From: Dipteris shenzhenensis
Taxonomy: Eukaryota > Polypodiophyta > Polypodiopsida > Gleicheniales
NCBI GenBank assembly: GCA_047967505.1
Contig: CM106540.1
Length of the DNA stretch: 64,000 nt
Reading direction: 5' to 3' (one strand)
Shown here: positions 21,155-32,865 of the stretch, one piece after another
How positions within the stretch are numbered: position 1 is the stretch's first letter
Layout of the letters: the number at the start of each line of letters is the position of its first letter
Notes under the pieces: model-generated
Seen by the model: the letters and a program-made list of their open reading frames with translations, nothing else
Database searches by the model: none
Told to the model about the DNA's origin: nothing
Program-made: the position numbers and the translations under genes

Positions 21155-22285
21155 GCCCTCAAGGTGGTCGAGCATAGAAGAATTTAAGGCGATACTCATT
21201 GGTGCGTCCGGGTATCACCATGCCATCAACCTCCTCAAGCTGACAGGTTCCATTCGTGAACTTCTTTTTGACTCGATATAGTGCCTCCCATTGGCCGATA
21301 AACTTTTTGTCTAGCCGCTTGTCCAGACGGCTATCAAATCTCATTACCAAATCTCCTTCTGTAATATCTTTCTTCTTGGGTAATTTGGTGTCAAAAAGGG
21401 CCTTGCGCCTTCTTTGAGAAGATTCCAAGTTTTGTAAATCTTGTAATCTACATTCATCCAAGGCTTCTAGCTATACCAAGCGTTGAGCATAGGCATCCTC
21501 CTATCCTTCTATTCTTGCAACAGCTGTGTGAAGGCTATGTATCTCCAATTCAATGGGTAAAATGGCTTCTATTCCATACACTAGTTGGAATGGTGTAAAC
21601 CCAATAGCTAGCTTGTGTGTGGTTCTGTAAGCCCATAAAACTTCTGCCAAGTGCCTATCCCAATGCCTTTTCTTGGTGCAACAAGCTTTCCCATTGAATT
21701 GCACAACAATCCATTTGTTTTCTCAACCAAGCCATTACATTGGGGATAGTATGGCGTGGACATGCTATGATTTATCTTTAGCTTATGCACCACATCTTCC
21801 ATTAGTTCATTTCTAAAAGAGGTTCCTCCATCAGTGAGAATTTCCAAAGGACAACCAAAGCATGAACAAATTTGATCAAAGAGAAATTTTGCAACTGTGC
21901 TTGCCTTGCTATTGACTGTGGCCTTGGCCTCTGCCCATCGAGTCACATAATCCGTGGCCACCAATAAATAATGCTTGCCTTGAGATGAGCGAGGGAGTGG
22001 TCCCACAAAGTCCAACCCCCACCTCTCAAATGGTCCATATGCTGAAATAGACTTTAAGGGCCCAGGAATCAATTGTCGCCTTCCAAACTTTTGGCATACT
22101 TTACAACTTCGACACCATTCATATACATCCTTATGGAGGTGTGGCCAAAAGTATCCTGCATTAAGAATTCTTCTAGCTGTGCTTGCTGAAGGAAAATGAC
22201 TAGAGCATTCATGACACATTTCTAGGATTCTCCTAGTCTCCATGGGATGGACCACCCGATGGAGCACCTTATCTTTTCCCAATTT
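21155..22285 (-). pseudogene. pol: Element G integrase, inverted relative to its RT
   Basis: Zinc finger: HPMETRRILEMCHECSSHFP then CRSCKVCQKFG. The DDE core is intact: WGLDFVGPLP, EILTDGGTSF and CNGLVEKTNG. A frameshift near 21680 leads to WAYRTTHKLAIGFTPFQLVY, a stop follows near 21500, and the C-terminal module reads KKKDITEGDLVMRFDSRLDK and GRTNEYRLKFFYARPP. The start joins the end of the + strand RNase H in sequence and in frame, showing that it is the missing half of the same pol gene. Confidence 0.82.
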
Positions 22286-22465
22286 AGTCTATTTTCATGA
22301 CAGTTTTTACCCCCGTCTAGTAAACTGTCCATAACTTTTTGGCCGCTTCTCTGTTTGTTATGAAACATATATCAGCGTGAAGTTCTCTTTAAGTCGCATG
22401 TCTCTATGTGCTTAGATCTTGAATCAGATACTGCTGCAAAATGTTATGAGTCTCTGTGTTTGACA
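22286..22465 (-). repeat. U repeat, copy 2
   Basis: Reverse complement of copy 1 with shared blocks (actcataac, gcagcagtatctgattcaag, cttcacgctgatata, gtcatgaaaa). It touches the start of integrase. Confidence 0.75.
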
Positions 22466-22640
22466 GTCTGTCTTCATGACAGTTTTTATCCCCTTCCAGT
22501 AAACTGTCCATATCTCTTCAACCGTCTGTCTGTTTTCAATGAAACTTATATCAGCACGAATCCCATCTCAAGGTGCATCTCTTTGTGTGCTTGAATCTTT
22601 GATATCATATCTCTACTGAAAGTTATAGGCCTCTGTGTCT
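22466..22640 (-). repeat. U repeat, copy 3
   Basis: Tandem to copy 2 in the same orientation but more diverged (gtgctgatata, gacagtttactgg, gtcatgaag). Confidence 0.65.
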
Positions 22641-23040
22641 AATGATAGTTTGTAGAAGTGTTTTGAGTTGTGTAAAGGTGTCTATGAAGGAGGTGCAATG
22701 TTTCCTCAGAATCTACCCATCCGACCCAATCATCCCCTTCAAACTCCTCGATATATATCAGTTCATGTCATGTTGAGCTGCAAGATCTTCTTTCAACAAC
22801 GTATCGCTCTTTTCTTTGGCACAGACCGGCTCATTGAGATTATGGCCTCTGCTGATCCTTTCCTTCTCCCTGTGCTTGATTACAACATCACTTAGGATGT
22901 TACCATCTTCATTCTCATCTGAGGGAGGAAAGTATGGTGTGGTATCTTGGCATAAAAGCTTTTTTCTAATGTCCCATTCTCAATGATAAATATCTTTGGC
23001 AATCAGTTCGAAAGCAGTAGGAAGTGAAGAGGTGCGTAAA
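22641..23040 (-). other. Unassigned stretch with a short coding-like minus frame
   Basis: On the minus strand about 22760-22950 reads as an acidic/charged peptide (DTTPYFPPSDENEDGNILSD...) ending in a stop. I do not recognise it. It may be part of the element that carried the U repeats or of another decayed retroelement. Confidence 0.3.
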
Positions 23041-23339
23041 GTTTATTACCCCCAACTTCTCGGGGGGATCACTCATCATATGTAACCCTATCACGTGAGT
23101 TCAACAAAAGGATATTTTTTATTTCTAAAATTTACAGAAATAAATATACGTAAGGGACTATTTAAAATAGTTTTGGGAAAAATTTACAGATTTGTATAGA
23201 AAAGGGGTACATTTTATTAATGACAAAATTTACAAATAAGGGATTTTAAATATAGGCCTTGAACGCACGTGATATAGAGGGTTTACACATAGTGACCCCC
23301 TCGAGCCCAACTTCATGTCACAGTATGTCAACTTTTTTT
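23041..23339. other. AT-rich spacer, nothing recognised
   Basis: Contains several 'aaatttacag' words and no coding potential. Confidence 0.4.
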
Positions 23340-24060
23340 TAATTATTGGCCCCTTTATAGACCCACCCCCTGACTTGGTTGGTAACTAGATTTTATAGGA
23401 AATTCTGGTGAAGAACTCAAACAAATTTCATAAGACCGCTAGGATGTCCACTTGTTATGATTCTGCCAAAATGGTCTATATTAATAAAAAATTGGCAGAG
23501 GGAGGAAGGAAAATGGAAACTATTGGGCAAAAAATTAGAACTAAACCTTTTTTGTATCGTAAAGCAAATGCGAGAAATAGTAGCTTACATTTGACTTCCA
23601 AGCTTTCTTTTTGTGGTACACTTTTCGATTCTTTCTGATGTTCTTTATTTCTTTAGTATAAGCAATAACAAGCTAGGGAACACATGCATTACCTATCTTC
23701 CTACATGATGCCAATTTTTGTTCTAACAAATGGTTTTCTGTGGATGGTGGCAGGTAAGTGTACCCCAACCAATGTACTTGGAACTTTGGAAAGATTCGAC
23801 ATTTAAAGATTCAACTTTTAAGATATTCTTGTATTAGTATTTCAAAGGCATTTTGAATTATAATAAATGCTTTTTTGGATATCTCTATTGTGTCTATAAT
23901 GTGCCAATATAACTCGATTTTCATGGTCTTATTTTTATCCTATCGGGATGGATTTAATTGTATGACTCAGTCATTGATGGGACTTTTTAAATTTAAACAC
24001 AAACACACACACACACACACACTTATCTTGGAGACGTTGAGTACTTTTCCCCCCCATCTA
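23340..24060 (+). repeat. X repeat, copy 1, ending in (CA)n
   Basis: Shares with 25800-26461 a left part (aactcaaacaaatttc, gctaggatgt) and a right part (ataagcaataacaag... caggtaagtg) that ends with atttaaacacaaacacacac at about 24000. The right part is also found inverted at 51.9, 55.7 and 56.7 kb. Noncoding. Confidence 0.65.
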
Positions 24061-25799
24061 AAAATAGTTGCTACCCACTTCTACCCACCCCATTCCCCCT
24101 TTTTTTTGCATCTATGTTTGGTCCTTGTTTCAAGGCTTTTAAAGAAAATTATTAATTTTATTTCTCCCCCTTCAATTTATTATCTTATTCCCACTTTTCT
24201 TTCTTTTTTACATTTTAATTGTTTCATTTTTTTACATTTTATTCAATCCCCCCTTTTGTCCTCCTACACTTTTAGAACTTTAGAGCTTTTATATCCGCCC
24301 TAACTAGTCCCTAGTCAAATTTATCCCTATCCCTAGTATTAATTAACCCCTAGTTAATAAGTCCCCCCCTTAAGCCCCTTTTAATATTAATATCTAAAAA
24401 ACCCCCTTTATTAATTTCATTTAAAACTAAAATTTTCTTTTTAAACCCCTTTTATAATTTCATTTGAACTTAAAACCCCTTTAAAAATCCCTCTTAATGT
24501 TAATAATAAGAAACCCCTTTAAAATAAACTACCCCCAAAATAAGCTACCCATTCACATAACCAGCTCCTTACCTAACCATTCTCGCTTCTTACCATCCTC
24601 TAGCCTAAGTAACCCTTGCACGACTGCATTTTCTCATTTTAGTCTCCTCTTAACTACTAACCTAAGTACCACTATCCTTTCCCTTATGCCACCGCCCCAC
24701 TTCTCTTTCATAACCGCCTTGCTTGGCCATTCATTATGCCTATTTAACTACTCAACTCCCCTTCATTTGCTTCCATGCTCCCATGGGCCGTAAGGCTACT
24801 TTTTTCATTGCAACTCCTATCTCTTGTATTGCTTCCCTGCTCCTACAGGTTAAGCACTTTTTGTTCACATACTTTGCCTGTGATAGACCTTCTCTTTATT
24901 GTCTCCAACTTCTTGTTATTCTCCTGGCTATCATAGTTTCACTACCTCCATCCATTGTCGCCCTTTCTACGTGACTTTGCACTCTTGCTTGGAAACATTA
25001 CTCCCTTTCTACATATCTTTGATGATGATCATTAGCTATTGCAAAGTGTGATCTCTCCCCTTCTTACAGTTGTGGGTTACCGTTCGCACTATGCATGTGC
25101 TGATTCTCCATGGTTGCTTGGTCATGCTTGCCTCTCTTTCTTGATTAGTGCTGCTTAAGGCATGCATGCTCTTTCACCGGCCTTTCCAACCCTTTTTGGG
25201 TGACACTGTATGTAGTTTGGTGATGCTATATGCAAGATGGCGACACCATTTGTAGGTTGGTGATACCACCTTGTGCATTCTTACCATAATTCTTATGAGT
25301 TGCTATGCATTGCCTAGTCCTTGCATTGGCATCTTCTTAAGCGCAATTCGCAACCGTTGTTCGTCATGATCTTATGTGCTTCTCTCTTTGATGATCGCAT
25401 GATGATACTTCTGCCAACCCGCAGCTGGCTCCCATCTTCTCTTAGTTGCATCCCTCTTCCACATCTTTTAACAAGGGGTTAATTAAAATAAAATTTTATC
25501 TTAGTTTTCACAAGGGTGTGGATGACCCCCCTACATACTCTTTTCAAAAGCATTTTCTTTATTAAGGGAGCAGAGTATCCCCCTTTAGATTGTTTCTTTT
25601 TTTATATTGATGCAGACTACCCCCCAAGATGTGTGCTTCACTTAGACTAAAGGGAAATTTTCTAAAGGTATTTTTTTCACAAAGGTTGGGATGACCCCCC
25701 TACATACTCTTTTTTAACCCCCCTTTGCATAGACGATCACACATAAGCATTTGGTTTCTCGATCTTGTTTATTATAACTAACTCCTTTTTTAAAATCTT
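24061..25799. other. Spacer between X copies, nothing recognised
   Basis: T- and C-rich DNA with many short 'acccccct' and 'ttaatatt' words. Two near-identical phrases (ggatgacccccctacatactctttt) occur at about 25520 and 25690. No transposon domain or host gene was read. Confidence 0.4.
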
Positions 25800-26696
25800 T
25801 TTTACCTTGGTGATAGACCACCCCCATGATTTGGTTGATGACTAATTGTGATAGGAAATTTCGGTGACAAACTCAAACAAATTTCGTAGGACTGCTAGGA
25901 TGTTCACAATCACATACCCTTTCCAAAATGGCCTTTATTTGTCAAAAACTGGAGGATGCATGAAGGGAAATGGAAACAATTGAACAAGAGAATAGAACTA
26001 GACCATTTTTGTATTAAAAAGAAAAATGCAAAAAACATTACATAACTTATGGCATCCAATCCATTTTTTTTTGGTATACATTTAGAATCTATCAGTAGTT
26101 CTAAGTCTCTTTGGTATAAGTGATAACAAGCTGGGGAACACAAGCATTACCGGTCTTTCCACATGATGCCAATTTTTTTCTAACAAATGGTTTTCTATGG
26201 ATCATGATGGGTAAGTGGACCCTGACCTCAGAGCCTAATATACTTGACAAATTTGATACTTTTTTACTAATTCTTTGTTTAACTTTGCAAACTCAATATT
26301 GGATTGCAATATTGTCAAAAGTTACTTCATTTAGTTTTCCTTTTTTTATTTTCAAGCCATTGCTTTTTATAACTATCCAAATGATTGAATTAATTGTATG
26401 GCTCATTTATTGATGGGATTATTAAAATCTAAACACACACACATACACACACACACACACACCCTTCCCATACCCTTGAAAAGTCTAGGCGGGAAGAGAT
26501 TATAAAACATGGGACTTAGCTCCTATGTAATGGACATGGATATATAGCTTTATACTTTGTAATGTTTAACATAATAAGTATTGAGACAAAAAGGGCTCTG
26601 ACTAGATGGGTGTCCTATGGTTAGAGAGAAAGGGATAACCCATTTGATTGAAGAAAGATACAAAACAAGTGGTGGTGAAAGAGAACCAAGAAATTG
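25800..26696 (+). repeat. X repeat, copy 2, with (CA)n and a 235-bp tail
   Basis: Matches X copy 1 and the inverted copies. (CA)n lies at about 26434-26461. The tail 26462-26696 matches the reverse complement of 55446-55690 and leads, in that other copy, straight into the 5' region of the Penelope-like element. Here Copia D interrupts the join. Confidence 0.7.
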
Positions 26697-26701
26697 TTAT
26701 A

Positions 26702-27433
26702 TGTAAGAAGACAATACAATGTCTGTGCTCAACAGATAACAGGATCTCGTATGCAAGAGAGAAAAATAGATAGTATGGAGAATCAAAATTTTGATTACTA
26801 TAAAAATGATACAATAGATGGCGCTGCCTCCCAACCGTGCACTCTTGTAAGAGAAGCTTTGATGGCATGCTAGAAACAGTAGAGGACGGAGGCTGGATGC
26901 TAAGGAATGAGGGTTGTTGTAGCTAGTGATGATGATGGGCTTCATGGGCTTGCTCTTATATAGCCACCAGTCATAGTCAGTTAGACTCAATTGGGAGACC
27001 GACCCAATCCACCCAAATCGGTCGACTAGAGGTCAGTCCCAAAATAGGCCACCGACCACACGATAGAACCATGGCATAGAATAGAGCAACAAACCTACAG
27101 TCCCCATTCATCCATAGCCATCTAAGATCATCTAGGGCTTCAAACGGGCCTCGCAACCTGAGAGTGGGCTACCCTGAGAAACGCTCCATCTACCCTCAGT
27201 GCGGTCAGTCATGGGATGCCTTCCCACACTTGCATGTAGCCTAGTTGGCAGTGTGCCAACTCTATCTGAAGCCGTCCAGCCATTAGGCCACATCTGGCTC
27301 CCATCTGGTGTCCAAATCAGGACCTACCAAATAACTGAGCTACTCAAATGCCTTCTCCTCATATGGGGGCCTTACAAGTAGAGTTAGCTGGTTCCCACAT
27401 AGTTACACAAGAGTGGAGCATTGATATCTAACA
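26702..27433 (-). repeat. 3' LTR of Copia D
   Basis: TG...CA. A TATA box (TATATAAG on minus) lies at 26955-26962. Partner LTR at 31542-32268. Confidence 0.9.
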
Positions 27434-27450
27434 CCCTCCCTCAATGTCCA
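27434..27450 (-). promoter_or_regulatory. Polypurine tract of Copia D
   Basis: Minus strand ggacattgagggaggg, touching the 3' LTR. Confidence 0.7.
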
Positions 27451-27462
27451 CCCGAAGTGAAC

Positions 27463-27897
27463 TTACCTTTTCGGCCCAATGCCAAGTCGATGAAGATGCC
27501 TCTCCAGCAAGTCTCTTCCAAGAGCCTTTGTGAAGATGTCCGTAGCATTCTCTGTAGTCAGACAATACACCAAGTTGACCTCTCCATCCATGATGAGCTT
27601 GCGTACAAAGTGATATTGAATCTCAATGTGTTTTGTGCAAGCGTGGAACACAGGGTTCTTTACAATTGCCATGCAACTCTGATTGTCACATGATAACTAC
27701 GTAGGCTTGTTTTTCACTACACCCATGTCCCCTAAAATCCTCCTCAACCACACTGCCTCACAAGAAGAAAAACATGCTGATTTGTACTCAGCCTCGGTAG
27801 AAGAAAGAGCAACTATAGGTTGCTTCTTGCTGACCCATGACACAGCTCCAGATCCGAGTGAGAAACAGTAACCTATCATTAACCTCCTGCTATCCAC
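27463..27897 (-). pseudogene. pol: Copia D RNase H C-terminal part
   Basis: Two overlapping frames give SLGSGAVSWVSKKQPIVALS, SSTEAEYKSACFSSCEAVWL and then VFHACTKHIEIQYHFVRKLI and ATDIFTKALGRDLLERHL. These are the standard Copia RNase H end boxes. A frameshift near 27690 separates them. Confidence 0.85.
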
Positions 27898-28960
27898 ATC
27901 TCCTGCCCAAATCTGAGTGACAGAATCTCATCAAGATGTTGCCCTTGGTATAGGTGATGCCATAATCAAGTGTGCCTTTGATGTATTTCAGCACCCGCAT
28001 CCCTGCCCTCCAATGGTTCTCCCAGGGCTTATTGGAAAACCTGCTTAGTACACTAGTCACAAAGCTGATGTTCGGCCGCGTGTTGCACAAGTAAATCAAA
28101 CTGCCCACAAGCCTTTTGTACTTCGCTTCATCCACCAGTGGTGATGAATCCTTGTTTGAGAGCTTCACGTCAACCTCCATAGGGGTGCCAACTGTCGTGC
28201 ACTCAGCCATGCCAAATGCCTTCAGTATCTCTCCAACATACTTCAGCTGTGAGATGAAGATTTGTTTTGGCTCTTCCCAAACTTCAATCCCCAAACAGAA
28301 ATGCATCAACCCGAGGTCTATGAATTCAAACTATCTTCCTAGCAAATGCTTTGTTTGTGAGATCTTCTCTTCATGGTTCCTTGTTATGACAAGGTCATCC
28401 ACATAAAGGACCACGATCATACACTTGCCTCCTTCTCTGTAGTTATACAAATTTGCATCAGATGGGCTCTCCTGAACCTATTTTGTAGAAAGTAGGCATC
28501 AATCCATTGGTACCATGCTCATGGGGCCTGTTTTAGACCATAAAGTGCCTTCTTTAGTTTACAGACTTTACCTTCTGAACCGGGGAGAACCGGGGATCAC
28601 AAAACCTGGTGGTTGTTCCATGTATACCTCCTCCTTGAGATCTCCATTCAAAAAGGCAGATTTTACATCCATCTGAAACATGGGCCAACTTTCTTGTGGT
28701 ACTATAGCCAAAACACTACAAATTATGGTTAGTCAAGCTGTGGGTGAAAAAGTATCCTGATAATCAAAACCATGTACCTGTGCGAATCCTTTTGCCACGA
28801 GCCCCGAGCCTTGTACTTATCCAACGTGCCGTCGGACTTGTACTTGGTCTTGTACACCCACTTGGTTCCGATGACCTTGCGCTTTAGTGGTCGGTCCATA
28901 GGGTCCCAGGTGTTGTTCTTCATTATGGAGCCATACTCCGACTGCATATCCTCCATCCAC
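27898..28960 (-). pseudogene. pol: Copia D reverse transcriptase, broken
   Basis: Fragments in order: KRKVIGTKWVYKTKYKSDGT (about 28870), a YGFDYQDTFSP-like region near 28760 interrupted by stops, the YVDDLVIT-type catalytic box near 28380-28400 in a frame with stops, then FCLGIEVWEEPKQIFISQLK and LVGSLIYLCNTRPNISFVTS. Enough is left to call Copia RT, not enough to be functional. Confidence 0.75.
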
Positions 28961-30250
28961 CTATCATCACCCTATGCCTCTTCACCTATGCCTCTTCAAG
29001 ACACTTGGGTTCTTCAGCACGGATCACCTCTGTCATCAAAGCATAGTTGACCAAGTGTTCTTGTGCCCTTCTTTGGTCCTCTTATCTCTTAGACCGGTGC
29101 TATTTGGATGGTTCCTCGTCAATGGCTGGAGGTTCTCTGCCATCCAAAAGCTGCTTTACCCACTTCAGGAATGGCTGTTGCCATTGTGGTTCCGCATGCT
29201 CTTCTTCCTCTTCTTTATCTTATATCCTCCCAAGCACTGTTGGGGGAGTTTGGTCTACTATTAGTGGTTGTACTGGATGGATATCTTGGTCCTAGTTGTG
29301 TGGGAAGGAAGCACCCTCCTCCAATTGATGCAGCTATTCTTAGAAGATCACATCGCGACTTACTATTATCTTCTTGGTAACAGGGTTATAGAGACGGTAA
29401 CCCTTCGCCTCTTCATTGTAGCCCAATAAAATACACTTCCGGCTCTTCGGTTCCCATTTGGTCCTATTAGCATCAGGGACATGCACAAAACAGTCACATC
29501 TAAAAACTTTGAAATGTGCAGCTGAAGGTTTCTTACCAGAAAAGGCCTACAGTGGAGTCATCCCGTTCACAGCCTTCATGTAGCTACGATTCAAAATGTA
29601 AACTGCCGTGTTACATGCTTCAACCTAGAAAGTCTTTGGCAAATCTTTCCCTTTCATCATACTCCTACCGATTTTGTAGATGACGTGCATCTTGCATTCT
29701 GCTACTCCATTTTGCTATGATGTATGTGGCAGGGGTTTCTACCTCTTGATCCCATGACTTTTGTAGTAACTTTCGAATTCACTTGATGTGAACTCACCAC
29801 CTATATCTGATCTGAACTTCTTCACCTTCCTCCTCCTTTCTTTCTTGACCATTACATGCCATTATTTGAACTTACTAAAAGCCTCATCTTTAGTCTTTAG
29901 AAAGTATATCCATATCCTTCTATTGTAGTCGTCGATCAGCATCATGAAGTAGTAGGAACCAGCCAAAGCTTTTGTCTCCATCTTTCCGCAGAGGTCCATG
30001 TGAACGAGCTCTAGAGGAGCCTTTGCCCTCCTAGCCTCTTTAGAAAAGGGCTACTGATGCTACTTGCCCATCATGCAATCTTCACATACATCAGGCAGAT
30101 CTGTAATTTCTGGTAGGTCTACAATCATTCCACTTTTATGCATCTCCTTTAAAGAACTAAGGTTTAGATGACCAAACCTCTCATGCCATAGCTTAGTGTT
30201 CTTCACATCGGCTCAAGCACTGAAAGCTAAGAGTTCATAGATGTTGTTTC
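28961..30250 (-). pseudogene. pol: Copia D integrase and linker, highly degraded
   Basis: On the minus strand the region still reads as Copia integrase pieces (zinc finger near 30060-30100, a DYNRRIWIYFLKTKDEAFS-type stretch near 29890-29930, and a phage-like core around 29780-29830), but stops are frequent. I did not find an open frame above about 70 codons. Confidence 0.6.
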
Positions 30251-30397
30251 ACCGTGTACCTTTACCAATGACCTTCCCTTGAAGATCCAAATTTTGTGCA
30301 CCATTCTTATCCAATTGAACTTTGAGGTCTTGATCCATGATTGCAGAAACGGACACAAGTTCCTCTTGATATCTAGCACATAAAGGACATCGGACAA

Positions 30398-30871
30398 CTA
30401 TTTTACAACTCCATCTGACTTGAGAGCAATCGTACCTTTTCTTTTTGCTAGACATTTTGCATCATTGCCGACTGCTACCAAGATGTCATTCCCTACCGGA
30501 TGTAGAGAGGTATACCAATCCTTACAACTCATCATGTGGCACGATGCACCACCATCAATAATCCAAGGTACAAGAACTGCCTCCATGCAAATCTCCTCAA
30601 TTGCTATGAATAGCTCTACTGGTACTGCCTGTGCGCTATTGCTGGACTCTTTCTTTACTCCGTTCTTCTCATTTGTAATTTTCTTCCAGCACTCATTCTG
30701 CTTGTGCTCTGCCTTGTTGCAATAGAAGCACTTGATCTTCTTCTTTCTCTTTTTATCATCAGAAGAAGATGGGTTACCAGAGTCCTTACCCTTACCTTTC
30801 TTTGATCTAGCCAAGAGAGATGAATCTTCTCCAGTCCTCGTCTTTTGATGCATCTCCTCCTCCAGAAGCAT
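30398..30871 (-). pseudogene. Copia D nucleocapsid and protease
   Basis: 157 open codons: a Lys/Ser-rich stretch, the zinc knuckle CFYCNKAEHKQNEC and the protease box WIIDGGASCHM. The usual DSG reads DGG and the knuckle Gly is Ala, so both are altered. The frame ends with GTIALKSDGVVK. Confidence 0.8.
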
Positions 30872-30910
30872 TGCACTGAAATCCTAAAAGTTGAGGGCCG
30901 GATTTCTGTT

Positions 30911-31471
30911 CTACGTATTCAGTGCCATAACAAGACCATTGTACTTTGGTGGGAGAATCTGTATGCACCTTTGTGCTAGATTCTCACTAGTGATGGTGAT
31001 GCCAATCGCAGTCATCCGATCGCACAGATTCTTCACCTTGGTGATGAATTTCTCTACCACTTCAGACTCAGACAGTTTCTTGTTCACGAGTTGAGTCTCT
31101 AGATTCTGAATCTGCATCTGATTCATGGTCTCATACTGGTTTTTCAAGACCATCCATGCCTCCTCCGCTATGGTGACATGTTGAATTAACACCGTGATAG
31201 AATCACTTACACTGTAGACAATAGAACATAGTGCATCTCAATTTCTTCTTATCCACATGAGAATCTCATCTGCAGTTGGTATTATCTATTGTCTTGCATT
31301 GGCTAGATCCGGTCTCACAACTGGCTTCACGTCCACCCTAGTAGCAGTATCCCAAAGCTCGTATGCACTTAGGATGGTCTTCATCTTGAACTTCCAGAGT
31401 GGATAGTTAGTGCCATCCAACTTTCCGCTTTTGCCAAATGGTGGGATTTGTAGTCTTGCGGGCTGGGCCAT
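30911..31471 (-). pseudogene. gag: Copia D gag
   Basis: The ATG at 31471 starts MAQPARLQIPPFGKSGKLDG and NYPLWKFKMKTILSAYELWD, the usual gag N-terminus. A stop at 31286 follows. The frame resumes with VLIQHVTIAEEAWMVLKNQY and QNLETQLVNKKLSESEVVEK to 30911, a UBN2-type gag domain. Confidence 0.85.
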
Positions 31472-31530
31472 CTCTCACAATCTACTCGCAAACAGAAACA
31501 CACTACCAAATCTTCTTGCTAGAGCCCAAG

Positions 31531-31541
31531 CTCTGATACCA
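31531..31541 (-). promoter_or_regulatory. Primer binding site of Copia D, initiator Met tRNA
   Basis: Minus strand tggtatcagag directly next to the 5' LTR. Confidence 0.9.
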
Positions 31542-32268
31542 TGTAAGAAAACAATACGACGTCTATGCTCAATAGATAATATGATCTCGTATGCAAGAGA
31601 GAAAAACATATAGTATGGAGAATCAAAACTTTGATTACTGTAAAATTGATACAATAGATGGCGCTGCCTCCCAACCATGCACTCCTATGAGAGAAGCTTC
31701 GATGGCATGCTGGAAATAGTAGAGGACAGAGGCTAGATGCTAGGGAATCAGGGTTGCTATAGCCAGTGATGATGATGGGCTTCACGGGCTTGCTCTTATA
31801 TAGCCACTAGTCGTAATCAGTTAGACTCAATTGGGAGATCGACCTAGTCCGCCCAAACCGGCCGACTAGATGTTAGTAGGCCACCAACCACATGATAGAG
31901 CCTTGGCATAGAATAAAGCAACATTCCTACGATTCCTGTTCGGCAGCCCACAGCCATCTAGGATCATCAGGGGCTCCAAAGGGCCCCACAACGTGAGAGT
32001 AGGCTACCCTGGGAAACGCTCCATCTACCCTCGGTGCGGTTAGTCATGGGATGTCTTCCCATACTTGCATGTAGCCTAGTTGGCAGTGTGCCAACTCTAT
32101 TTGAAGCCGTCCAGCCATTAGGCCACACATGGCCCCCATCTGGTGTCCAAACCAGGACCTACCAGATAACTGAGCTACTTAAATGCCTTCTCCTCATATG
32201 GAGGGCTTACAAGTAGAGTTAGATGGTTACTGCATAGTTACACCAGAGTGGAGCATTAATATATAACA
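31542..32268 (-). repeat. 5' LTR of Copia D
   Basis: Matches 26702-27433 with many substitutions and small indels. TATA box on minus at 31795-31802. Confidence 0.9.
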
Positions 32269-32530
32269 TTATCACCATCTAAAGACAAACCTAGCCAAGA
32301 TGGCGAGGAGGATGCACAAGCACAAACTTCGAAGGGAAATCCACTTAATCCCAGGAGGGACAATGTTTGGTGTGGGGTATGCAATGGCAATCACCCCTTC
32401 GAACCCCCCCGTGTCCCCCACCCCCGTGCATGGATGTCGCCTACCCCCCCTTTTCATTGTAGTGGATGGTTCTCATTGCAGATCGCAAGATAACTGAGAA
32501 GTCACTATTTTGACTTACCCGAGTTTGCCA
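32269..32530 (+). other. Segment between Copia D and element E, unassigned
   Basis: The first 12 bases (ttatcaccatct) continue X copy 2 across Copia D. The rest, together with 34998-35095, forms about 345 bp that the homologous place at 55445 lacks. It contains C runs and no recognisable gene. Confidence 0.45.
32526..32530. repeat. Left target duplication of element E (tgcca)
   Basis: Matches 34998-35002. Confidence 0.88.
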
Positions 32531-32852
32531 TGTTGAGAGTTGTGGTGCCATGAGCACGTAGAGCAAAGGTATGAGCAAAGGGCAAGCTGCCACATGGCAT
32601 GAAGGAGATATCCCACATGTGAGCAAGCAAATGGATGTAAGTACCCTCACCTATAAAAGGGAGGTTCATTTGAACTAATATAAATAAAGCACTTTGCACT
32701 ATCTCAAGATTCTCTTATGAGTCCAAGCTAATTTATCTTGGAACCTAATTGACTTGAGGTACATGTCATGAGCACTCTCTTCATCATGTTTCCACATAGG
32801 TTTCATCCACCTTAGAGTGCTCCATAGATCCTGAGGCACACATGTTTTGTCA
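32531..32852 (+). repeat. 5' LTR of element E
   Basis: Starts tgttgagagttgtgg, ends gttttgtca. TATAAAAG at 32652-32659. Confidence 0.93.
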
Positions 32853-32865
32853 TGGTATCAGAGTT
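32853..32865 (+). promoter_or_regulatory. Primer binding site of element E
   Basis: tggtatcagagtt directly after the LTR, complementary to initiator methionine tRNA. Confidence 0.9.

Larger units (their letters stand above)
17613..22285. mobile_element. Tat-type Ty3/gypsy element G, split by an insertion and an inversion
   Basis: The + strand half (17613-19823) carries RT, RNase H and a second RNase H; the minus-strand half (22285 to about 19983) carries integrase, a polypurine tract and a 3' LTR. The + half ends ...VDDIK and the - half begins ...KLGKDK. The two broken ends share the 4 bases AAAT and would rejoin in frame, so this was one pol gene. Gag, protease and 5' LTR are absent from the window; the left end abuts the truncated LTR of F. 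The second (archaeal-like) RNase H is the mark of the Tat lineage. Confidence 0.75.
26702..32268 (-). mobile_element. Copia LTR retrotransposon D, old and degenerate
   Basis: LTRs at 26702-27433 and 31542-32268 (about 730 bp) differ at many sites. A near-perfect duplication (ttata / ttatc) flanks them. Minus-strand order: 5' LTR, initiator-Met primer site, gag, zinc knuckle, protease, integrase, RT, RNase H, polypurine tract, 3' LTR. Every domain is disrupted. The family differs from A/B/C. Confidence 0.9.

Noticed and set aside
32272-32497. Small overlapping ORFs on both strands
   Set aside because: Short, C-run driven, no family resemblance.
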